A stretch of DNA of 5,678 bases from Desulfobacteraceae bacterium (lineage in GTDB: Bacteria > Desulfobacterota > DSM-4660 > Desulfatiglandales > HGW-15): NCBI GenBank assembly GCA_003819975.1, contig RPPU01000325.1, positions 1 to 5,678 on the forward strand, given 5' to 3'. Below, piece by piece: positions 1-5,678 of this stretch (position 1 is the first letter of the stretch; each line of letters starts with the position of its first letter). The position numbers and the translations under genes are program-made. The notes below the pieces were generated by a model. That model saw only the letters and a program-made list of their open reading frames with translations. It searched no databases and was not told where the DNA came from.

Positions 1-2
1 AA

Positions 3-752
3 ATTTCTTTCATGAGCCACCTGGATGAATTGCGCAAACGACTCATTCGTTGCTGTTATGCCGTAGCCATTGGTTTCGGTGTTTGTTACTATTTTTCCGA
101 AACGATTTACCTGGATTACCTGGCGGAACCCTTGCTGAAAGCTTTACCGGCCGGCAGCACTCTGATCGCAACCAGTTTGACGGAACCGTTCATGACTTAC
201 ATGAAAATCGGTTTTTTCGGGGGTATTCTGTTGGCTTTGCCGTTCATCTTTTATCAATTTTGGAAATTCATCGCTCCCGGTCTTTATAAGAACGAAAAAA
301 AATGGGTGATCCCGTTTGTATTGATTTCCTCTCTTCTTTTTATGGGTGGGGCTTTTTTCGGTTATCGATTGGTTTTTCCGGCCGCTTTTAAATTCCTGAT
401 GAGTTATTCAAACGCCAAACTGCAGGTTCTACCCAAAATGAGCGAATATTTTTCTCTGACCATTAATCTGCTCCTGGCTTTCGGAATCAGTTTCGAGCTG
501 CCGATCGTCATCACTTTTCTGGCAAAGATCGGGGTGGTTACGGCCGATTTTTTGAAAAAGAAACGGAAATATTTCATCGTTCTGGCTTTTGTTGTAGCCG
601 CCATTATCACTCCGACCGTGGACCCCGTCAGCCAGACCCTAATGGCGGTTCCGCTGATTATTTTATATGAAATCGGAATTCTATCGGCAAGGTGGGTCGG
701 TAAACGGAAAGCAAAAAAAGAAGAGGAAAAAAACGCAGAAGCGGAAGCTTAG
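3..752 (+). CDS. tatC: Sec-independent (twin-arginine) protein translocase subunit TatC, probably 5'-partial
   Basis: TatC is the polytopic inner-membrane core of the Tat pathway. It binds the twin-arginine signal peptide and, with TatA/TatB, exports folded proteins. Counting from the ATG at base 12, the visible 246 residues carry the family hallmarks: HLDELRKRL at the N-terminus (Glu6 and Arg8 match E. coli Glu15 and Arg17), Pro40 in the first periplasmic loop, FIAPGLYKNE with Glu95 (E. coli Glu103), SFELP with Glu162, and a TPTVDPVSQ loop with Asp204 (E. coli Asp211). Six hydrophobic segments lie near residues 12-30, 64-86, 98-120, 146-170, 186-202 and 208-226. A Lys/Glu-rich cytoplasmic tail follows. 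The frame is open to the left edge, the 11 bases before the ATG contain no Shine-Dalgarno, and E. coli TatC has nine more residues before this point. The true start is therefore probably just outside the window; the first whole codon is at base 3. Family assignment is firm; the start is not. Confidence 0.96.
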   Translation: MSFMSHLDELRKRLIRCCYAVAIGFGVCYYFSETIYLDYLAEPLLKALPAGSTLIATSLTEPFMTYMKIGFFGGILLALPFIFYQFWKFIAPGLYKNEKKWVIPFVLISSLLFMGGAFFGYRLVFPAAFKFLMSYSNAKLQVLPKMSEYFSLTINLLLAFGISFELPIVITFLAKIGVVTADFLKKKRKYFIVLAFVVAAIITPTVDPVSQTLMAVPLIILYEIGILSARWVGKRKAKKEEEKNAEAEA

Positions 753-985
753 CAAATCGGTAAAAGATTATCGATGATTTCTAATTCATTGTCGCTCTTG
801 TTAGCGTAACCGAATTCTCGTCTGAGATGAAAAAATCGAATTAACTACGATAGCGACAACGTTTGTTGATCTGTTCTCTTAGATTCAGGGCTGATCGCGT
901 TAGGCTTCTTACTCCAAAATATCGACAGAAGATTGTCGATAAGAAGAAAATGAATGAATCAAATTGCTCACAATTATATGGATTT
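753..985. other. Gene-free spacer after tatC
   Basis: This AT-rich stretch separates tatC from two hairpins that lie before the end of the opposing gene. I see no convincing coding region. The open frames crossing it on the + strand lack a good ribosome site and run through the hairpins into the antisense of the neighbouring gene. Small inverted repeats are present: TTGTCGCT (789-796) with AGCGACAA (852-859), and ATCGACA (921-927) with TGTCGAT (934-940). Read on the minus strand, the second is followed by ATTTT and might be a weak terminator for the lipoprotein transcript. None is clearly beyond chance, and I see no convincing promoter. Confidence 0.6.
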
Positions 986-1018
986 ATTCCGGCGCCTTGG
1001 CCGGAATGCATGTTTTTT
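986..1018 (+). terminator. Probable intrinsic terminator of tatC transcript
   Basis: An 8-bp perfect stem, ATTCCGGC (986-993) with GCCGGAAT (1000-1007), closes a six-base loop. A run of six T at 1013-1018 follows, after a five-base gap. A GC-rich stem followed by U on the + strand is the normal form of a Rho-independent terminator. It sits about 230 bases after the tatC stop, so the 3' untranslated region would be long. The gap between stem and T run is wider than ideal. The same T run is part of the left arm of the next hairpin. Confidence 0.6.
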
Positions 1019-1049
1019 CGATCCTGGATTTTCAGGATCGAAAAAACAT
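1010..1049. repeat. 17-bp perfect inverted repeat between convergent genes
   Basis: The left arm (1010-1026, ending TTTTTTCGATCCTG) is the exact reverse complement of the right arm (1033-1049, starting CAGGATCGAAAAAA), with a six-base loop GATTTT. It abuts the stop codon of the minus-strand lipoprotein gene. On either strand the T run lies before the GC core and the A run after it. This is the reverse of a normal bidirectional terminator, so the assignment as a terminator is uncertain. It could protect the 3' end of either transcript or act as a block between convergent genes. Confidence 0.75.
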
Positions 1050-3077
1050 TTAGGGGATTACATTAAAATATTTGCCTTTAATCGTCAGCAACAACGGAGC
1101 ACGCGTTGCTTCGCGTTGTGGGTCGAAGGCGATCCGGCCGGTCAGGCCGTAATAACCGTCATAAGTCAATAATGCCTTTTGAAAATCCCTCCTGGTTTGG
1201 ATCGGCGTTTCCTTCATCATGTTTTGAATAAAGCGAATGGTGTCATAGCCCGTGGCGGCCAATAGACCGGGTTTGGTTTCAAAATTTTCCTGGAAGCGCT
1301 TGGCGAATTCCCTCACCGGACCGGATTCGCTGCTTATGAAGAAACTGGAAGGAAAGACCGCGCCTTGCATGTATTCACCGGCCATTTCGATCAATTCCTC
1401 CGACTGCCACAGGCTGGTTCCAAAAAGGTGTATGCCGAATATATTGTGAAAAGGGAATTGCGGAGCGATTAGCGCGGCTTGTCTGTAATTATCCGGGATA
1501 AAGACCGCTTCAAAATCAATAAACGGTTCTTCTTCTTCCTTGGAACTCTGACCCGGTTTTTTCTTGCCGTCGTTCTTTTTAACGCTCTTGGGCAGCTTAT
1601 GCTTCATGGTTTTCATAAGTTGTTTGACGGATTCGGGCCTGGGATAGTAGAGTCCGGTCATCTTGCGGATTTCCACCGCAAAATCCGTTTCATTGGGCTG
1701 ATAGGATTCGATGGCCGTTATCTTGGCGCCCATTTCTTCGGCCCGATCCCAGAAAAGATTCATCAGGGAACGGCCATAGGCATTGTCGGGGTAAAGAATC
1801 CCAAAGCGGGTAATGGACATTTCATGCACGGCTTTATCCAGGAGCGCCTTGATTTCTTTGGAAGGCGTCATGGAGTTTTGAAATACCATGTCGCCTTCAT
1901 GGGTGATCCCTTCTTTCTGGGTCAGCGTGATGATGGGAACGCCCAGCTCCTGGGCCTTGCGGGCGGCAGCCACGGAATATTTGCTTGCCAGCGGACCGAT
2001 CACCGCCATGACCTTCTCCTTGCGGACCATGTCTTCCAGTTCGAGAACCGAAAGGTCCGATTCGCTGCCGCTGTCACGGATCACCAGTTCAATGGCGGGG
2101 AGCTCGGGATTATTTTTTTGTTCCTGGAGCGCCAATTGAATTCCGTTCAACACTTCCTGGCCGTATACGGCAAAAGGTCCGCTCAGCGGCAATAAACAAC
2201 CGATACGGTTCCTTTCAATCGCAGGTTTTTCGGCCGTCATTTCCAGGATCTGGCGTCCGGAGAGGATCCAGTTTTGATCGGTCGTGGACCGGATTAAATC
2301 CATGGCGGCTGTGCGGGCTTCTTCGATTTTGTTGGCCTGCAAGTACGCATTGGCCAATCGGTGATAGATCAGCGGAGCGTATTTGCTTCCGGCGCCTGCC
2401 TTTTCCAGGCTTTGCAACAGGTCCAGGTTCGCGCCTTGGATCAGGCCCTGGATTCCTTCATCCACTTCTTTCTGGCGGGTGATATCGCCGCGGCCTTTGG
2501 CGATTAATTCAGAAGATTTCAACCACCATTGAAACGCTTTGGCTTCATCGCCCAGCGCCCGGAAAGACTTGCCGATTAAAAAACAGACTTCGGCCCGCAG
2601 AGCATGATCCGGATAATAGCGGACCCATTCCTGACCGGCAGCCGAAGCGGCTTCATAATGGGCGGTGCGATAATAGTTTTCAATGACCTCATAGCGCACC
2701 AGCGTGGTATCGGGATGCCCGGCATATTCATTTAAAAGACGGGTCCAGTAGATTAACGCTTCCTTATATTCAAAAAGCACGGTCTTGATCTTGGCCATTT
2801 GGTACAGGGCCAGACGGGATTTTTCGCCGGTCGGTATTTTAAGGAGATAAGCGTTATAACTCTGAAACGCGGCCGGGTAGTTTTGGGCCTTGAATTCGTT
2901 TTCAGCCCGTGCAAAAACAACATCGGGACTTTCGCCCGGCATGGAAACGACCGGCGGTTGGGTGGTCACTGTTTTCGTTTGGCAGGCAAAAAACAACAGG
3001 ATTAAAACAAGCAAAAGGGCGGCCCTCCCTTTTGCAGCCAGGGCCGCCCTTTTGTCGGAGTCAAATGGCAGTCTCAT
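1050..3077 (-). CDS. LpoA-like lipoprotein: TPR-like repeats plus periplasmic ligand-binding fold (penicillin-binding protein activator family)
   Basis: The 675-residue protein begins with a basic n-region (residues 1-20), a hydrophobic core (21-30) and a lipobox-like FFAC with Cys32, which suggests a lipoprotein. The -3 Phe is atypical for a lipobox. Residues about 52-285 are helical with repeated TPR-like patterns (for example [21 protein letters not shown] and [17 protein letters not shown]). From residue 289 a type I periplasmic-binding fold follows: [22 protein letters not shown], then [30 protein letters not shown], and FEAVFIPDN. This two-part plan is that of E. coli LpoA, which activates the peptidoglycan synthase PBP1A from the outer membrane. 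A similar fold occurs in branched-chain amino acid receptors, so the partner or ligand is not proven. A charged insert (about 485-517, Lys-rich then Glu-rich) interrupts the binding domain. The start overlaps the dnaK stop as ATGA and has a GAGGAAG ribosome site. No other Met codon precedes the signal peptide, so this start is well supported. Confidence 0.82.
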   Translation of the reverse strand: MRLPFDSDKRAALAAKGRAALLLVLILLFFACQTKTVTTQPPVVSMPGESPDVVFARAENEFKAQNYPAAFQSYNAYLLKIPTGEKSRLALYQMAKIKTVLFEYKEALIYWTRLLNEYAGHPDTTLVRYEVIENYYRTAHYEAASAAGQEWVRYYPDHALRAEVCFLIGKSFRALGDEAKAFQWWLKSSELIAKGRGDITRQKEVDEGIQGLIQGANLDLLQSLEKAGAGSKYAPLIYHRLANAYLQANKIEEARTAAMDLIRSTTDQNWILSGRQILEMTAEKPAIERNRIGCLLPLSGPFAVYGQEVLNGIQLALQEQKNNPELPAIELVIRDSGSESDLSVLELEDMVRKEKVMAVIGPLASKYSVAAARKAQELGVPIITLTQKEGITHEGDMVFQNSMTPSKEIKALLDKAVHEMSITRFGILYPDNAYGRSLMNLFWDRAEEMGAKITAIESYQPNETDFAVEIRKMTGLYYPRPESVKQLMKTMKHKLPKSVKKNDGKKKPGQSSKEEEEPFIDFEAVFIPDNYRQAALIAPQFPFHNIFGIHLFGTSLWQSEELIEMAGEYMQGAVFPSSFFISSESGPVREFAKRFQENFETKPGLLAATGYDTIRFIQNMMKETPIQTRRDFQKALLTYDGYYGLTGRIAFDPQREATRAPLLLTIKGKYFNVIP
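3012..3054 (-). terminator. Terminator-like hairpin inside the 5' end of the lipoprotein gene
   Basis: Arms CAAAAGGGCGGCCCT (3012-3026) and AGGGCCGCCCTTTTG (3040-3054) on the + strand are exact reverse complements, 15 bp, with a 13-base loop. On the minus strand, the direction of grpE-dnaK transcription, the GC-rich stem is followed by T-rich sequence (TTTTGCTTGTTTT). It begins about 20 bases after the dnaK stop, where a dnaK terminator would be expected. It lies within codons about 8-22 of the downstream gene, so it may act as a partial terminator or attenuator. Structure is seen directly; function is inferred. Confidence 0.6.
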
Positions 3078-4990
3078 TTTTTCACTTCCTCAAAATCGGC
3101 GTCTACGACATTGTCGTCCTTGGGCGCGCTTTTTGCGGATGATTCGGCGCCCGGATCGCCCGGAGCGCCGCCTTGAGTTTTGCCGGCGGCTTGGGCATAC
3201 ATGGCTTCGGCCACTTTATGGGAGGCTTGGGTCAATTCATCGGACAACTTTTTGATCTCAGCCGCGTTGTCCGTTTCCATGGCTTTCCGGAGGCTGGCAA
3301 CGGACCGATCGATATCGGCTTTGGTGGAAGCGTCCAATTTATCGCCCAATTCTTTCATGGATTTTTCCGTGGAATAGATCAAGGAATCGGCGGTGTTGCG
3401 GGCATCCACGAGTTCGCGTTTTTTACGGTCCTCTTCAGCGTGTAATTCCGCGTCTTTGACCAGATTTTTGATTTCATCTTCTTTTAGACCGCTGGAGGCG
3501 GTGATTTTAATTGATTGTTCCTTGCCGGTGCCCATATCCTTGGCCGAAACATTGACGATGCCGTTGGCGTCAATGTCAAACGTGACCTCAATTTGAGGAA
3601 TACCCCGCGCCGCGGGCGGTATGCCGAGCAGTTGGAAACGGCCCAGAGTCTTGTTGTTGCCCGCCATTTCCCGTTCGCCCTGCAAGACATGGATCTCGAC
3701 CGCCGGTTGATTGTCGGCCGCGGTGGAGAAGATCTGGCTTTTGCGGGTCGGGATGGTGGTATTCTTTTCGATCAATTTGGTAAAAACGCCGCCCAGAGTT
3801 TCAATGCCCAGGGAAAGCGGAGTAACATCGAGCAGAAGCACATCCTTGACTTCGCCTTTAAGCACGCCGGCCTGGATGGCGGCTCCCGCGGCCACGACTT
3901 CATCCGGGTTCACGCTTTTATTCGGTTCCTTGTTGAAGATTTCTTTAACCTTTTGCTGCACCTTGGGCATGCGGGTCATGCCGCCGACCAGAATCACTTC
4001 ATCAAGGTCGCTTAATTTCAAGCCTGAATCGCGTAGAGCGGTTTGGCAAGGGCCGACCACTTTTCCGATCAAATCATCCACCAGGGCTTCTAATTTGGCC
4101 CGGGAGAGTTTCATGTTGAGATGTTTAGGGCCCGTGGCATCAGCGGTGATAAAAGGCAGGTTGATGTCGGTTTCCTGAGAACTGGAAAGTTCCATTTTGG
4201 CTTTTTCCGCGGCTTCTTTCAGGCGTTGCAGGGCCATTTTGTCTTTGCGCAAGTCGATACCCTGGTCTTTGCGAAACTCCTCGGCCAGATAATCCAAGAG
4301 GCGCAGATCGAAATCCTCGCCGCCCAGATGGGTATCGCCATTGGTTGATTTGACTTCAAATACGCCTTCGCCGATTTCAAGAATGGAGATGTCGAAGGTG
4401 CCGCCGCCCAAATCGAAGACCGCGATTTTTTTGTCGCCCTTTTTATCCATGCCGTAGGCCAGGGCGGCCGCGGTCGGTTCGTTGATGATGCGTTCCACTT
4501 TCAATCCGGCAATCCGGCCGGCATCCTTGGTGGCTTGTCTTTGGCTGTCGTTAAAATAAGCCGGAACCGTGATCACGGCTTCGGTGACTTTTTCACCCAG
4601 GTAATCCTCGGCGGTTTGCTTCATTTTTTGCAGGATCATGGACGAGATTTCAGCCGGGCTGTAGGCTTTGCCTCTGATTTCAACCTGAGCGTCGTCATTG
4701 GGCGCTTTGGTGATTTTATACGGCAGCACGCCGATATCCCTTTGCACTTCAGCTGAATTATATTTGCGGCCGATCAAGCGTTTGACGGCAAAGATGGTAT
4801 TGTCCGCATTGGTGATGGACTGGCGTTTGGCAATCTGCCCCACCAGCCTTTCGTCTTTATCGCTGAAAGCCACGATAGACGGGGTTGTTCTGCTTCCTTC
4901 TGAATTGGCAATGACGATCGGGTCGCCGCCCTCCATCACCGCCACGCAGGAGTTGGTTGTGCCAAGATCAATTCCGATTAATTTTCCCAT
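3074..4990 (-). CDS. dnaK: Molecular chaperone DnaK (Hsp70)
   Basis: DnaK is the cytoplasmic ATP-driven Hsp70 chaperone, working with GrpE and a J-protein on unfolded polypeptides. The product has 638 residues, the same as E. coli DnaK. The nucleotide-binding domain (about 1-380) has phosphate-1 [10 protein letters not shown] (5-14), Lys70, [11 protein letters not shown] with Glu171, phosphate-2 [12 protein letters not shown] (191-202, with Thr198 matching the autophosphorylated Thr199 of E. coli), and the adenosine motif [14 protein letters not shown] (332-345). The linker [10 protein letters not shown] (383-392) leads to the beta substrate domain and a helical lid. The Gly/Ala-rich tail ends DADFEEVKK, the usual bacterial C-terminus. 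All key residues are intact. The start follows a strong AAGGAGGA site. The gene lies 27 bases after grpE and overlaps the lipoprotein gene by four bases. No dnaJ follows. Confidence 0.99.
   Translation of the reverse strand: MGKLIGIDLGTTNSCVAVMEGGDPIVIANSEGSRTTPSIVAFSDKDERLVGQIAKRQSITNADNTIFAVKRLIGRKYNSAEVQRDIGVLPYKITKAPNDDAQVEIRGKAYSPAEISSMILQKMKQTAEDYLGEKVTEAVITVPAYFNDSQRQATKDAGRIAGLKVERIINEPTAAALAYGMDKKGDKKIAVFDLGGGTFDISILEIGEGVFEVKSTNGDTHLGGEDFDLRLLDYLAEEFRKDQGIDLRKDKMALQRLKEAAEKAKMELSSSQETDINLPFITADATGPKHLNMKLSRAKLEALVDDLIGKVVGPCQTALRDSGLKLSDLDEVILVGGMTRMPKVQQKVKEIFNKEPNKSVNPDEVVAAGAAIQAGVLKGEVKDVLLLDVTPLSLGIETLGGVFTKLIEKNTTIPTRKSQIFSTAADNQPAVEIHVLQGEREMAGNNKTLGRFQLLGIPPAARGIPQIEVTFDIDANGIVNVSAKDMGTGKEQSIKITASSGLKEDEIKNLVKDAELHAEEDRKKRELVDARNTADSLIYSTEKSMKELGDKLDASTKADIDRSVASLRKAMETDNAAEIKKLSDELTQASHKVAEAMYAQAAGKTQGGAPGDPGAESSAKSAPKDDNVVDADFEEVKK
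3085..3091 (-). promoter_or_regulatory. Ribosome binding site of the lipoprotein gene, inside dnaK
   Basis: On the minus strand GAGGAAG lies seven bases before the ATG at 3077 and within the last codons of dnaK (DFEEVKK). Together with the ATGA overlap it supports translational coupling, with ribosomes finishing dnaK able to restart on the lipoprotein. It also supports the choice of start for a gene whose 5' end would otherwise be doubtful. Confidence 0.75.
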
Positions 4991-4994
4991 TTTT

Positions 4995-5002
4995 TCCTCC
5001 TT
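4995..5002 (-). promoter_or_regulatory. Ribosome binding site of dnaK
   Basis: On the minus strand AAGGAGGA, a near-perfect Shine-Dalgarno, stands just before the dnaK ATG at 4990. It fills part of the 27-base gap after grpE and is by eye the strongest ribosome site in the window, consistent with DnaK being made in larger amounts than its neighbours. Confidence 0.85.
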
Positions 5003-5017
5003 GATAACCTATCACGA

Positions 5018-5668
5018 TTAGGATTCGATACTTTTTTCACAAACCCCTTCGGGGTTTGCGGTTTGATTGGGTTGCGTTTGCGCTGCCTTGCACACGACCA
5101 CTTTGGCCGGTCTGAGCAAACGTTTGTTTAACAGATATCCCTTTTGAAATTCCTGGAGAACCGTGCCGGGGCCGGCTTTTTCATCGGCCAGTTCGGCAAT
5201 GGCCTCATGATAACAAGGGTCGAAATCCTCTCCACAGGATTTGACTTCTTCCACACCTGATTTAATCAAGGCGCTCTGGAGATTTTTGAGCGTCAGTTCC
5301 ACACCTTCTCTAAGAGCGGTCAGGGAAACATCGTTCTGACAATGCGCGATCGCTCGTTCCAGGTTGTCCATGATGGGCAGGATTTCCTTGATCAGGCTTT
5401 CATTGGCATATTTGAGCCACTCTTCGCGATCCCTTTTATTTCTCTTTCTTACATTCTCCATTTCGGCCTGGGAACGCAGATAAAGGTCATAATTTTTTTT
5501 AGATTCTTCGCTCAGTTGTTTGATTTTTTCAAGCAACTCGGGCGGGCTCATTTTTTCGAGGGGCCTGTTTGCATCAGCCGAAGACTCTTTAGCCGGATCG
5601 TCTTCAGCTGTTTGATCCGGATCGGTTTTTACCGGTGGATCCCAATTCATCTCTTTTTTTTTAAGCAT
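5018..5668 (-). CDS. grpE: Nucleotide exchange factor GrpE
   Basis: GrpE is the homodimeric cytoplasmic co-chaperone that releases ADP from DnaK and can act as a thermosensor. The 216-residue product has an acidic, low-complexity, probably disordered N-terminus (about 10-38). A long coiled-coil-type helix follows (about 40-108, with YLRSQAEMENVRKRNKRDRE), then the four-helix-bundle region. The C-terminal beta domain carries GEDFDPCYHEAI (146-157) and QKGYLLNKRLLRPAKVVV (175-192), which fit the GrpE signature. Length is near that of E. coli GrpE (197). The start at 5668 has GGAG six bases upstream. A second Met at residue 7 is possible but has a poorer site. Five cysteines (110, 145, 152, 193, 210) are present, two of them flanking the FDP motif. 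It is the first gene of the visible cluster; what precedes it (often hrcA in this type of operon) is outside the window. Confidence 0.97.
   Translation of the reverse strand: MLKKKEMNWDPPVKTDPDQTAEDDPAKESSADANRPLEKMSPPELLEKIKQLSEESKKNYDLYLRSQAEMENVRKRNKRDREEWLKYANESLIKEILPIMDNLERAIAHCQNDVSLTALREGVELTLKNLQSALIKSGVEEVKSCGEDFDPCYHEAIAELADEKAGPGTVLQEFQKGYLLNKRLLRPAKVVVCKAAQTQPNQTANPEGVCEKSIES
5040..5058 (-). repeat. 8-bp hairpin at the 3' end of grpE
   Basis: CAAACCCC (5040-5047) and GGGGTTTG (5051-5058) pair perfectly around a three-base loop. The hairpin lies in the last codons of grpE (Pro206 to Cys210), just before the grpE-dnaK gap. On the minus strand it is followed by TGAAAAAAG and not by a T run, so it is not an intrinsic terminator. 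It could affect message processing or stability between the two genes; that role is inferred. Confidence 0.5.
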
Positions 5669-5674
5669 TCTAAA

Positions 5675-5678
5675 CTCC
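5675..5678 (-). promoter_or_regulatory. Ribosome binding site of grpE (at the window edge)
   Basis: On the minus strand GGAG is followed by TTTAGA and then the ATG at 5668, a normal six-base spacing. It supports the first Met as the start over the Met at residue 7. The site touches the right edge, so it may extend further, and the grpE promoter or any CIRCE operator cannot be seen. Confidence 0.65.

Noticed and set aside
789..859. Inverted repeat TTGTCGCT / AGCGACAA as the closing stem of a structured RNA
   Set aside because: An 8-base match at this distance is expected by chance fairly often in such a spacer, and no consistent inner stems or tRNA-like features are present.
921..940. Hairpin ATCGACA/TGTCGAT as the terminator of the minus-strand cluster
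   Set aside because: The stem is short and AT-rich and the T run has only four bases, over 100 bases past the stop; too weak to call as a feature.
962..975. AATTGCTCACAATT, resembling part of the lac operator
   Set aside because: It is only a five-base inverted repeat with a partial match, far from any start codon and with no LacI-type gene nearby; best seen as chance.
863..1066. Possible small + strand gene (67 codons) in the spacer
   Set aside because: It has no convincing ribosome site, and its frame runs through both hairpins into the end of the opposing gene. The translation resembles nothing I recognise.
1479..2195. Long open frame on the + strand (238 codons) opposite the lipoprotein gene
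   Set aside because: It is antisense to a well-supported gene, lacks recognisable domains and has a low-complexity, Phe/Gly/His-rich translation typical of a shadow frame.
3515..4178. Open frames on the + strand opposite dnaK
   Set aside because: dnaK on the other strand is certain and full length; these frames arise from its codon pattern and show no family features.

Overview
The window shows an ordinary chromosomal stretch of a Gram-negative bacterium. The evidence is a Tat translocase subunit, an outer-membrane-type lipoprotein related to the LpoA penicillin-binding-protein activators, and a DnaK of Gram-negative type and length. Gene content and protein style fit Desulfobacterota (the former Deltaproteobacteria). 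That placement is an inference from family resemblance and was not tested by any search.

Layout. On the left, tatC runs on the + strand (to 752) and is probably cut at its N-terminus by the window edge. A gene-free stretch (753-1049) separates it from a convergent minus-strand cluster and ends in two back-to-back hairpins. The minus-strand cluster reads, in transcription order from the right edge, grpE (5668-5018), dnaK (4990-3074), then a 675-residue lipoprotein with TPR-like repeats and a periplasmic-binding fold (3077-1050). grpE and dnaK are 27 bases apart. dnaK and the lipoprotein gene overlap by four bases (ATGA), and the lipoprotein's Shine-Dalgarno lies in the last dnaK codons.

Function. 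GrpE is the nucleotide exchange factor of DnaK, so these two form a classical chaperone pair; a dnaJ does not follow. The lipoprotein appears translationally coupled to dnaK, which would link an envelope or peptidoglycan factor to chaperone expression. A 15-bp perfect inverted repeat followed by T-rich sequence lies inside the first codons of the lipoprotein gene and resembles an intrinsic terminator or attenuator. It could separate abundant dnaK message from sparse lipoprotein message. This is the most interesting signal in the window.

I saw no mobile element, CRISPR array, tRNA or rRNA, and no clear candidate for a wholly new system. The features worth a second look are the two strong inverted repeats and the dnaK-lipoprotein coupling.
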